Assembly: GCF_000699445.3 (NCBI RefSeq)
Contig: NC_067197.1
Span: 10,794,152-10,858,151 of the forward strand
Length of the DNA stretch: 64,000 nt
Direction: 5' to 3'
Origin: Schistosoma haematobium
Lineage: Eukaryota > Platyhelminthes > Trematoda > Strigeidida > Schistosomatidae
Shown: positions 48,401 to 60,400 of the stretch, one piece after another
Layout: each line of letters starts with the position of its first letter
Numbering within the stretch: the first letter of the stretch is position 1
The notes under the pieces: model-generated
What the model was told of the DNA's origin: nothing
Database searches by the model: none
Seen by the model: the letters and a program-made list of their open reading frames with translations, nothing else
Program-made: the position numbers and the translations under genes

Positions 48401-51400
48401 TCGTACAAATTATCTATATACGTTTTTCTGTGTAGTTAAATTGGGTTTTTAGTGACCATAAATCTGACTCCGATTTTATCGTATGTTGATTGCTATCTAA
48501 ATATACATGTCGCCAATCCTCGTATGTTATCATCGACTTAAATCAAGTTGGTGAACAATGAATTTTTGAATACGTATATTTCATACAATCGTTGATCTGA
48601 TCAGCCAATAAAGGAGACGGAGCGAAGAGGAGAGAGAGAAGCTAAACTAAATGACGCGCAGTGGAGAAGGCGAGTGAGCCAACTCGATTTATAATCCAAC
48701 AAAAAATTAAGTTACAGACGAGATAAGAAATGTACACACATTAATACGCTCATATAAAAACAGTCAAGGTTGATAAACCAATAAGTGACAGGGTAAAAAT
48801 GCGGCTTGAAAAGAATGAATAGATCGATCTGTCTAGAGGTTAGAATAACCTCTGTGGACTTGACATAGTACCAGCCCCTACATGTTTATGAAATGAAATG
48901 GCTGCAAGACGTACTGAACCGAAACTACGGACAAAAAACTGACTGTACCAAAAATGCTGATGAAAAACAATGTCTATATACAACTAGGGTGTATCATAGA
49001 TGTATTTCCTGCTATGAATTCTACGATATATTAGTATTCCTCCAAACATACAATACTCTAAACTAGCAAGAGTTAGAAACTCAATATTAAAGGAAAAACA
49101 ACAAAATTGTGCATATATGTTCAAATGTAGTGACTGTAATGCTGTATATGTGAGTGAAACAACTACAGCAAAATTTGAGTGTGAAGCATACTCCTTAATC
49201 CTCAAATGACTTGAAGGAAAGTTAAGAAACAAGTCAGTGATACCGCTAGATTTAGTTGAGTCCGGATGTATAATTTATTCCAGTGACACTAGAATCCTTC
49301 AAAAGGTTTTATTTTATACAAAGAGACATCGGCTGGAGTCCTACATATATAGGCAAACCCAAACAATATTTATATGAGAGATGGAATACAATCAACTTAA
49401 TTTTACACCTTATTTTATTCATCGCTTCGACAATAACAATCACTTTCACTTGTTCTAATCGATTGGTTAGTCCGAATATACAATAAAAAATCAACGTGGT
49501 CGACGCAATAACGTGAACATTTATTTCTTTATTTATCCTCAAATGATGAATGGTGTGACATGTTTGATTCATATCATCCGTCAAATGATCTAATTTCAAT
49601 AAATTTCTAATCCGAGACGACATGGTCGATGCATTTTTCTGGCGTCAGATCTCAGTTTCAGTTTGGGAAGGACAGGAGGCTCGATGGCCTATGTTAGTCC
49701 TGGCAATGGTGGTCTCTCAGTTGATCCAACTTTCTTTTGAAAGAGTCGACGGATGGAGCCTCAACGACGTGCTGAGGTAGTGAATTCCACTCGTTGATGA
49801 TTCGATGGGAAAGTCGATAGTCAGCTGACAAGTAATTTGTTCTCGGCTTATGAACTTTTTTGGAGTGTCCTCGTAAATTCTCTGTTTTGGAAGACAAGAA
49901 AAATGAGGGCATGTTAGGTGCAAATTTATCACTAAGCAATTTGTAGACTGTAATCAAGTCCCCTCTAGTTCTGCGATATGACAACGGGAAAAGGTTCAGC
50001 TTGGCCAGTCGAGATTCATACGGAAGCTTCGCTATTGCGGGAACCAGCTTAGTCGCCGTTCTTTGAACCTTTTCCAGAAGCTCACTGTCTTTTTTAAAGC
50101 AGGGGCTAGCCGCCTGTATGCAGTACTCAAGTTTAGGACGAACGAACACTGTATACAAAGTCAAAAACGTCTTAGTGTCGACATGACTAAAAGCCCTACG
50201 TATTGACCATAACGTTCTAAAACTTTTGGCGGCTATTGCACGGCAGTGTGCAGTAGTCTTTAAGTCTTGACTAACGATAACTCCTAAGTCATTATATGTC
50301 TGGACGACAGGTAGCTCAGTGTTATTCATCGTATATGTATCTGTGCCTTGATGACCGATATGCATCACAACACACTTGGAAGTATTTATCGGCAACTGCC
50401 ATGTTTGAGACCATTCAGATAACTTCTTCAGGTCATTTTGAAGTTCTAAGCTATCACTCTTACATCGTATCGTTCTCCATATCTTGACATCGTCAGCATA
50501 TAGCAAAACCGATGATGATAGGAGACAAGGAAGGTCATTTACATATAAGAGGAATAGCACTGGCCCCAAAACTGTACCCTGGGGCACTCCACTAAGCACA
50601 GTTTCCCAGCTAGATAACTTTGAGTTCACCCTTACTCTTTGTTGACGCCCAACTAAGAAGTCTTTTATCCACATCAATAAATTACCTCCAATCCCGATAT
50701 GTCTTAACTTATATAACAGCCGGTTGTGCGGAACTTTATCAAAAGCTTTACTGAAATCAATGAAGGCGACGTCTACAGGTAGCTTTTGGTCCTTAAGAGC
50801 ACACCAGCTTTCACGAGCCACTAATAAGTTAGTGAGACAAGAATAACCTATTCTGAAGCCATGCTGCTTCTCCGAGAGGATCCGGTTTTTATCGAGATAC
50901 TTAAACAGCTCCTTCCGAATAATCTTTTCTAAGATTTTAACAACCACACTAGTTAGGCTAACGGGGCGGTAGTTCTCAGGTTTGTGTTTCGTGCCTGTTT
51001 TGAAGACAGGACTTACTATGGCGTTTTTCCAATCTTTCGGTAAGCGACCCTGCGTAACGGATAGGTTAAAGCATGTACTTAAAGGGTTCGCAACGAAGTT
51101 AGATAATTCCTTCAGTAGCCTAGGATGTAATTCATCGGGCCCCGTGGATTTACCTATGTCAAGCTTATTTAGCAGACCAAAGACATCGAGTTCTTTAATA
51201 GTCACGCTATCCAGTGTATGTATGGGGGATCTGTATACGCTGACGAGAAGGGTGCTTCTATGGTATACACGTTGCTAAAGTAGTTCGAGAACGCTTGAGC
51301 CTTACCAAAGTCGTCCTCCACTAATGATGAAGCAGTACTGTCTCCCCATAGAGCAGGAATATTTCCTTTTCTCCTTGTCCTTTGGTTTATATAGGAATAC

Positions 51401-54400
51401 AAGCGTTTAGGACATTCTATGGATTCCTTAACAAGTTTTTCTTCGTACAATTTTCTAGACTTACGGAGGGTCGAGGCACAAGTGTTCCGAGCCTTTCGAT
51501 ACTGAGATTTTGACTCATCAGTCCCCAGTAACCTAAATCTATCCCACGTTTTCCTTTTCTTACGGAGAAGGATACGGACCTCCCTACTGAACCATGGTGG
51601 TGAGTTTTTCGGCCCCTTTGGTATAGTCCAAGGGATGTGAGGTGTGGTAACTTTTAAGTATGATTTTCGAAATGCGTCCCAGGCCGTTTCAATGGAGGAC
51701 TCTGGGTCTATTGTCCAATCTATTAACGATGCTGAGTGCATGATGTCTGGTATGTTTGCTTTCCAGACGTTGGGTCTGGACTGGACTGACGCGTCCTCAT
51801 GACTGGCAGTTATATGGAAGTCGAAAGTTAAAACTGCGTGGTCACTTTTACCTAAGGGTGGCATATGGTGGAGGTTCGCAACATCATCCTCATAGTGAGT
51901 CAGTATAAGATCTAATAAGGATGATTCAGTGTCCGGGTCGTACCTAGTCGCTTCTTTCACATGTTGCACTAGGGCACATGTGATAACCGCATCAACTAGT
52001 TCCTGCTCGAAGGAATTTTCTGACGATTCAGTTCGCAGATTTTCCCAGTCTACCATAGGTGCATTAAAGTCCCCTAGGATTAGACATCGACCACTTTGGG
52101 ACCAAGTATTGAGACTGCTTAACAGGATCTCATTTGCCTCACAGCTTGGACTGCGATAGACCAAACCAATCAGCAGCTCTTGTCCCTTGCATTTTAAGCG
52201 AAGACTAACTAATTCACACGTCCCACTCTCATGGGATACACTATCGATAATGGTAAATGGGATAGCATTCCTAATGAATAGAGCTACTCCCCCTCCTTTG
52301 CGCTTTTGTGTTCTGTCGGCCCTTACTAACGTAAAGCCCTCGAAATCAAGTTCTATACTATCTATAGCCTGTGTCAGCCAGGTTTCTGTTACTGCGATTA
52401 TATCTGGCTTTATAGAGTCAATCTGCACACCTAGTTCCGATCGCTTATTAAGTAAGCTTCGTGCATTGGTGTAACAGATCCGAAGCCTGTTTAAGTGCCT
52501 TCGTGCTTCACCCAGAGCGGCTTCGGCATCATTCTCTGTCGAAGTCTTACAACCCGAAAATTTACAATTTTCTAAATATACTTGTTATATCTTAACACAA
52601 TTTCTCCACTTTTAATACCAAATATAGAAATAAGCGAACAATATTGTTTTCGATTAGATCCTCATCAGGCTTTACTTTAATATACAGTAATATTTATATG
52701 CATATATGAAATTATTAAACCAATCAAGGTAGTTTATAAGTCAACGATAACAATGAAAACGATTATATAATAAGTGAAACGTGAAAAGTACAAATTGAGG
52801 GTGTGACAACAGGTGCATTAGTTTTGATAAGAATAATAAAGGTTCAAACCAATGTTACATAATCGGAAATAGGTCAATGATTAGGAAAATATAGAAACTG
52901 AGATAACAATTATAAAATTATAAGATGACGTAATAAGAAATGTTCAGATAATTGGACCATGAAACGTATAGTTGAGAGAAAATAAAGTGGTAGGAGGGGG
53001 TGATGAAAAATAATGAACGAAGAGAAAGTTAGAAACAGAATAAATAAATTCATTTATTACTTAAGGCCAAGGGAAAGATAAGGGTGTTACAAATTTCTTC
53101 TGAACACAAAGACTTGGCTTGTTGGCTCGGATTCCTATAGCTTCTGCTATGTGTAAGAGACGAGATCGAACACCATAAGGAAAACTAGTGGGAATACGAT
53201 AACTAACTTTGAACGACTTTTTTCTGTCCACCATATGACCGCTATCGATCAAGTGTGATAGAACCGAGCTGCGTATTGCTTTGACGTAACCCCTTCCTAA
53301 CCACGAAGGGAGGTGTTCACTAACTCGTTGGTTCAGTTGCCTGGTAGTGCGCCCAATATAGCTTTCTCCACAGGAGCAGCTGAATTCGTAGATACACATA
53401 GAAGTGGCATAACCAGGTAACTTATCCTTCAATTGTGGAATCACCATCGATCGGGTCGAATACGATAGGCAGAGGTTGGCAGCATTAAATGTTCTCTTTA
53501 CTGCTCTAGTCAACCTATCCCGTAATACATCGCTAGCTAAATCACCATTGAATTGCAGCTTTAAGAAAAGCGGTTTCTTATTAGCCGTCAGAGTCACAAT
53601 TTTCTTGTTTTGTACCCGCAAGTGTTTCTTCAGGAAAACCAGTGGATATCCCAATTCAATCAAAATATTATGAATGTGTTGTAATTCCCTATCAATTGTG
53701 TCGACTGAACATATCTTAAGAGCTCTAATTGCAAGACATTTGACTAAGTTTCTCTTATAATGAAGAGGCACAAAGCTTGAAAAATGTGTGTATTGGCTTG
53801 GAGAAGAACCTTTTCTATACACACCTCTGCTGATAGAACCATTTTCTTTTCTACTTAATAAAACGTCCAGGAAATTTAGTTTGTTATCTATTTCCTCTTC
53901 ACATGTAAATTTAATAGCAGGATGTTTGTTATTAAATAGTTCCAGTAGTTGTTCTTTTCTAATGTTCTGATCGGCAATGATGAAGGTGTCATCAACGTAA
54001 CGACAGTAGAAGTCCAGTTTATCGATAACCTCTTTGAGAGGTCCGTTTTCTAGTTTCGCCAGAAAAAATCCTCAAGGATGGGACCTAGTGGTGAACCCAT
54101 CGCTATACCATCAATTTGTCTATAATATGTGTTATTTAAGACAAAATAGACATTCATTGTGCATTTTAGAAGTAATTCTTTAAGACTAACCTCAGGAATT
54201 CCAATATTGATTTGTTTTTCCTGCAGTTGTTGGCACACAAAATCGATAGTCTCTGTTAACGGTACATTGGTGAACAGGGAAGCAACATCTAAAGATATCA
54301 TTCGTTTACCATTTAAATTTATATGTTCCACTTTAGAAATGAAATCGAATACGTCTTTCACGCTTCTGTTGACGACTAATTTGTGTAAGGGGTTTGGGAT

Positions 54401-57400
54401 ACGAACTAGCCACTTTGAAGTTTTATGATAAGGCGAATTATACATATCTAAAACTGGGAGAAGAGGAAGACCTGTTTTGTGAACTTTAGGTCAACCATAT
54501 AGTCGCGGTGTGTTCGATCCCGTAGGCTTGAGTGAGTCATGTATGTCCGGAGTAAGAATACCTTTATTTTTAAAATTCCTTCAGTGAGTTAGTCAGCAAT
54601 TTTTCTGCCTTCGTATTTAAGTCCTTAACGTCGTTGAGTTTCTGAAATTTTGTCGGATCATTCAAAATCACGTTCGTTTTATTAATGTAATCAGCTTTGT
54701 TCATAAGAACTAGCCCGCCTCCTTTGTCCGGCTTGCTTATGATTATAGTACTGTCGTTTCTAAGTACTTGTGAAGCATCTCGGTGCTGTTTGGTAAGTGG
54801 AGTTTTCACTGTACATTTACTATTTTTGTATTGTTGGCAGATGTCTACCAACGTGGTCTTAAACCTGGTTAGTTCATCAGGAGAAGTCGGCACCAAATCT
54901 GATGTTCGTGTAAATAAATTTTCAAACTGTACGTCTGTATCTAGTTGGTTTATTTTATTACTGTAGTCACAAAGCCTAGGGCCGAGTGACAATGCCTCTA
55001 ATTGCAATGTGTCTAACGTAACACTAGAGAAATTATGAACGTACCGCTCAGGGTCCATAGGAAATTTTCTTTCACGTTTATGAGGTTCCAGTGACTGAGT
55101 TAGTTTATTCCCTAGTGTTACGTTAGACACATTGCAATTAGAGGCATTGTCACTCGGCCCTAGGCTTTGTGACTACAGTAATAAAATAAACCAACTAGAT
55201 ACAGACGTACAGTTTGAAAATTTATTTACACGAACATCAGATTTGGTGCCGACTTCTCCTGATGAACTAACCAGGTTTAAGACCACGTTGGTAGACATCT
55301 GCCAACAATACAAAAATAGTAAATGTACAGTGAAAACTCCACTTACCAAACAGCACCGAGATGCTTCACAAGTACTTAGAAACGACAGTACTATAATCAT
55401 AAGCAAGCCGGACAAAGGAGGCGGGCTAGTTCTTATGAACAAAGCTGATTACATTAATAAAACGAACGTGATTTTGAATGATCCGACAAAATTTCAGAAA
55501 CTCAACGACGTTAAGGACTTAAATACGAAGGCAGAAAAATTGCTGACTAACTCACTGAAGGAATTTTAAAAATAAAGGTATTCTTACTCCGGACATACAT
55601 GACTCACTCAAGCCTACGGGATCGAACACACCGCGACTATATGGTTGACCTAAAGTTCACAAAACAGGTCTTCCTCTTCTCCCAGTTTTAGATATGTATA
55701 ATTCGCCTTATCATAAAACTTCAAAGTGGCTAGTTCGTATCCCAAACCCCTTACACAAATTAGTCGTCAACAGAAGCGTGAAAGACGTATTCGATTTCAT
55801 TTCTAAAGTGGAACATATAAATTTAAATGGTAAACGAATGATATCTTTAGATGTTGCTTCCTGTTCACCAATGTACCGTTAACAGAGACTATCGATTTTG
55901 TGTGCCAACAACTGCAGGAAAAACAAATCAATATTGGAATTCCTGAGGTTAGTCTTAAAGAATTACTTCTAAAATGCACAATGAATGTCTATTTTGTCTT
56001 AAATAACACATATTATAGACAAATTGATGGTATAGCGATGGGTTCACCACTAGGTCCCATCCTTGAGGATTTTTTTCTGGCGAAACTAGAAAACGGACCT
56101 CTCAAAGAGGTTATCGATAAACTGGACTTCTACTGTCGTTACGTTGATGACACCTTCATCATTGCCGATCAGAACATTAGAAAAGAACAACTACTGGAAC
56201 TATTTAATAACAAACATCCTGCTATTAAATTTACATGTGAAGAGGAAATAGATAACAAACTAAATTTCCTGGACGTTTTATTAAGTAGAAAAGAAAATGG
56301 TTCTATCAGCAGAGGTGTGTATAGAAAAGGTTCTTCTCAAGCCAATACACACATTTTTCAAGCTTTGTGCCTCTTCATTATAAGAGAAACTTAGTCAAAT
56401 GTCTTGCAATTAGAGCTCTTAAGATATGTTCAGTCGACACAATTGATAGGGAATTACAACACATTCATAATATTTTGATTGAATTGGGATATCCACTGGT
56501 TTTCCTGAAGAAACACTTGCGGGTACAAAACAAGAAAATTGTGACTCTGACGGCTAATAAGAAACCGCTTTTCTTAAAGCTGCAATTCAATGGTGATTTA
56601 GCTAGCGATGTATTACGGGATAGGTTGACTAGAGCAGTAAAGAGAACATTTAATGCTGCCAACCTCTGCCTATCGTATTCGACCCGATCGATGGTGATTC
56701 CACAATTGAAGGATAAGTTACCTGGTTATGCCACTTCTATGTGTATCTACGAATTCAGCTGCTCCTGTGGAGAAAGCTATATTGGGCGCACTACCAGGCA
56801 ACTGAACCAACGAGTTAGTGAACACCTCCCTTCGTGGTTAGGAAGGGGTTACGTCAAAGCAATACGCAGCTCGGTTCTAACACACTTCCCGACCGTTGTT
56901 GCTACCTTAACGTGGTGGTCGGGCTTGCCTATTGTGATGAAGCAACCGAGCTATACTGGCTGGAACAACCGTTCCTCAAGGTCCTACCATGTCAGACAGG
57001 TCGGTTGAAGAGCGGTAAGACTAAAAGCAACAAACCCAAGGTCCGAAGGCGAAGTCGTACTGCTGACTGTACAGAGGTGTGACAGCAGTAAGGTGTTTCC
57101 CTCGGACAACCAGCATAACAGCGATGCTGCCTTCCCACAAGGAGGGGTGGGGTTGGAAAAGGTCGACCCTAAAAATGCACACCTCGCCTTATCCCACGGA
57201 TATCCGTCTCCGGTTGTAAGGCCCTTTGAAGAACGGAGCTAACACGTCAAAAACCTTCCACAAAAAGGCCGTGCGCGACCGGCCTCAAGCAGTTGTCCCT
57301 TGGGCACTGCGGTCTCGCTCTCAGGTCACTGAGACCGCCTCTAATCCAATTTCCTTTTCAGGTACCTCCAGAAGAACCCTTCCTTGGTGTGGGCAACCGG

Positions 57401-60400
57401 GAAGTGATAACCGCCCTCATACCTCTAACAGCACCCAAGACCATTGTATTCATAATCAACCTTCCTCTTCAATTCCTATTATTCCTCCTACATCGACTTT
57501 CAACCCTAAACTTCCTCTTTCGGCTTCCTCCTCAAGTGTCACCATAGCCAACGATTCTAGTGCTCAAAACTCTGTCCCAGGTCTACTGAAACCTCGCTCC
57601 AAACTACATATTGGAGCTTTCAACGTACGCACTCTATGTCAAATCGGTCAGCAGGCTTCCTTGGCTAAAACCCTAGAATCTTTTTCCATTGATGTATGCT
57701 GTGTCTCCGAAACACGCATACAGGATTCCAGTGTGGTCATTCACTTGACCTCACCTCGGCAAAACGGAGAGCCAACGAGATACACCCTACATGTATCTGG
57801 TGACCCGATGGCCAGTTCTCGTGGACTGGCAGGTGTAGGCATAGCACTAAGCATGAGGGCGGAACAAGCACTGCTAGAGTGGATCCCCGTCAACAGTCGT
57901 CTATGTGCTGTTCGGCTAAACGGCTCCGTAAAAACTCGGAAGGATAGGGACACACGTCGTTGCCTTTTCGTCGTTTCTGCCTACGCTCCCACTGACTGCA
58001 GCTCAGATGATGTGAAAGATGAATTTTACAGAAAGCTGTCCGAACTTCTTCAGAAAGCTAAACGCTCAAACATAGTACTCGTAGGGGGTGACTTTAATGC
58101 TCAGATAGGTAGCTTAAACCAAACGGAAAGGCATTTAGGTGGATATTTTAGCATTCCGGCACAGCGAACAAATAATGGTGACCGTCTGCTGCAACTGTGC
58201 TCAGACAATCGCTTATTTTTAGCAAACACAAATTTTAAGCATAAGGAGAGACATCGTCTAACGTGGCGACCGCCTGCACCAAACCAACGATGGACTCAAA
58301 TAGACCATATTGCCATCAGTCATCGTTGGAGAGGGTCGGTACAAGATTGTTGCTCATTCTGGAGTACCTGCTTGGACTCCGACCACGCCCTAATACGGGC
58401 ACGCATCTGCTTGCGCCTCACTGGACGCAAAAAAGCCACAGTATAAAGACCCATTAGAACCGAACTGAGTAGCGAGGAAACCAAAAGTAGGTTCCAGGAA
58501 CAACTGAGGTCACGATTAGATAGTTCTGAAGACGAGGCTGACCCAGATGTTGCTTGTAATGAAATACAAGCAGCTGTGGAAGCAGCAGTGACATCTATTA
58601 GCGACTTAAACCACAGAGTTTCAAAGAACCATTGGGTTTCTTCAAAGTCTATCACACTGATGGATTCTCGCAAACTCGTCCCATCAGGTTCCGAACATGA
58701 TGAAGAGCGACAACAAATCAGATCTAGGTTAAGAAAAAGTCTAAGAAACGACCGTGAGCAGTGGTGGGCAACGAAAGCAAAAGAGATGGAAAAGGCGGCG
58801 ACTATAGGGAACACAAGACAGCTTTACAGACTAATAAAAGAAACTGGAATTAATAAGTCAAGTGTAAGTGAGATTATATCGGAAAAAGACGATACACTCA
58901 TCTGCTCCCAGTCCAGGCGTTTAGAACGATGGGCGGAACATTTCAGAGAACAGTTCAGCTGGCCTTCAGCTACTCTACAACTACCCTCCATTCCCAGACA
59001 GTGTGAATGGAACATTGAAGTAGGTCCCCCAACTCTTGCTGAAGTTCAAAAGGCTATAGTTAATCTGAAACGAGGAAGGGCAGCTGGTCCAGATGGATTG
59101 GCTCCAGAAGTCTTTAAGGATGGTAGTCCAATTTTAGCGATTAGGTTGACTAATATTTTAGCTAAGATCTGGGAGTTAGACGTTATTCCATCTGACTGGT
59201 CGCAATCACTTATCGTCCCAATATATAAGAAAGGGTCAAAATCATCCTGTGACAACCACAGAGGGATTAGTTTAACTAATATAATATCTAAAATACTAGC
59301 CTCGATAATTATCAGACGCCTAACTAAGACTCGTGAACTGCAAACACGAGAGAACCAAGCTGGCTTCAGACCTAGTCGTGGCTGCATCGACCACATATTC
59401 ACCATTCGTCAGATTCTAGAACACAGGCATACTTATCGACGTCCGACAATGGTGGTCTTTCTCGACTTAAAAGCAGCATTTGACTCCGTAGACCGCGAGA
59501 TTCTGTGGCAGTGTCTGTCATTGAAAGGCGTACCCCAGAAGTACATAAACCTTGTGAAGGCTCTTTACTCGAACACTATTAGTCGAGTCAGAGCTTATGG
59601 CGAACTGTCATCTGATTTTGCAACCTCATGTGGTGTCCGTCAAGGCTGTCCACTTTCCCCATTTTTGTTTAACTTCATCATAGATCTACTGATGGAAATA
59701 ACTTTCTCGTCGACTGAATTCTCGGGTATTGATCTCTTACCAGGAGGTCCACTTATCGACTTAGAATACGCAGATGACATAGTCCTGTTTGGTGAAGACG
59801 CTGACAAAATGCAGAGTCTTCTGGTAGCACTGAGCAACAATGCCAGGATGTTTGGAATGCGCTTCTCTCCCTCTAAATGCAAGTTGTTGCTTCAGGACTG
59901 GTCTGCGTTAACACCTGAACTAAGGATAGGGAGTGAAGTAGTCGAACGCGTTGACAACTTCACTTATCTTGGAAGTCTGATCAGCCCCAATGTGTTGGTA
60001 TCGGACGAAATCTCAGCACGGATTCGAAAAGCTCGTTTGGCTTTTGCCAACTTGCGTCACCTATGGCGAAGGCGAGATATCCGTCTATCAATAAAAGGAC
60101 GAGTATACTGCGCGGCAGTCCGTTCTGTTTTAATTTACGTCAGCGAAACATGGCCATTAAGAGTAGAAGACACTCGTAAGCTATTAGTATTTGACCACAG
60201 ATGCCTTAGAAATATTGCTGGCGTCTGCTGGGATCACCGGGTAAGTAATAGTGATGTTAGACGCAGGGTATTAGGGAATGATGGTAAATCAGTTGATGAG
60301 GTTGTGAATCTTCATCGACTGAGATAATTGGGCCACCTGTTACGTATGCCTGAACACCGATTACCACGATGTGCAATGCTAACCGGTGCTGGAGATGGTT

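Larger units (their letters stand above)
49625..52556 (-). mobile_element. CR1-like LINE 'CR1-B', nearly complete ORF2
   Basis: The copy reads leftwards: endonuclease (51,202-52,550), reverse transcriptase (49,694-51,205) and a short 3' region. The 5' end is truncated at about 52,556, where the sequence changes to the PLE 3' flank; ORF1 is absent. One base shift in a run of five C (around 51,227) separates two otherwise open frames. It is clearly younger than CR1-A. Confidence 0.9.

Noticed and set aside
53061..53822. Homing endonuclease gene
   Set aside because: The GIY-YIG domain is in the order RT then nuclease, as in Penelope elements, with a 3' hammerhead; there is no intron or intein context.
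54570..55130. Complete PLE ORF starting at the ATG-like codon at 55,130
   Set aside because: The first residues come from the inverted right arm, so the start is a junction artefact of the palindrome.
56888..56923. The 7-bp SR2 5' stem as a simple hairpin or a terminal inverted repeat of a DNA transposon
   Set aside because: The element's 3' end has no matching inverted sequence, and the stem encloses a 3-bp P3 with a downstream P2 partner; a simple hairpin remains the null model for the ribozyme claim.
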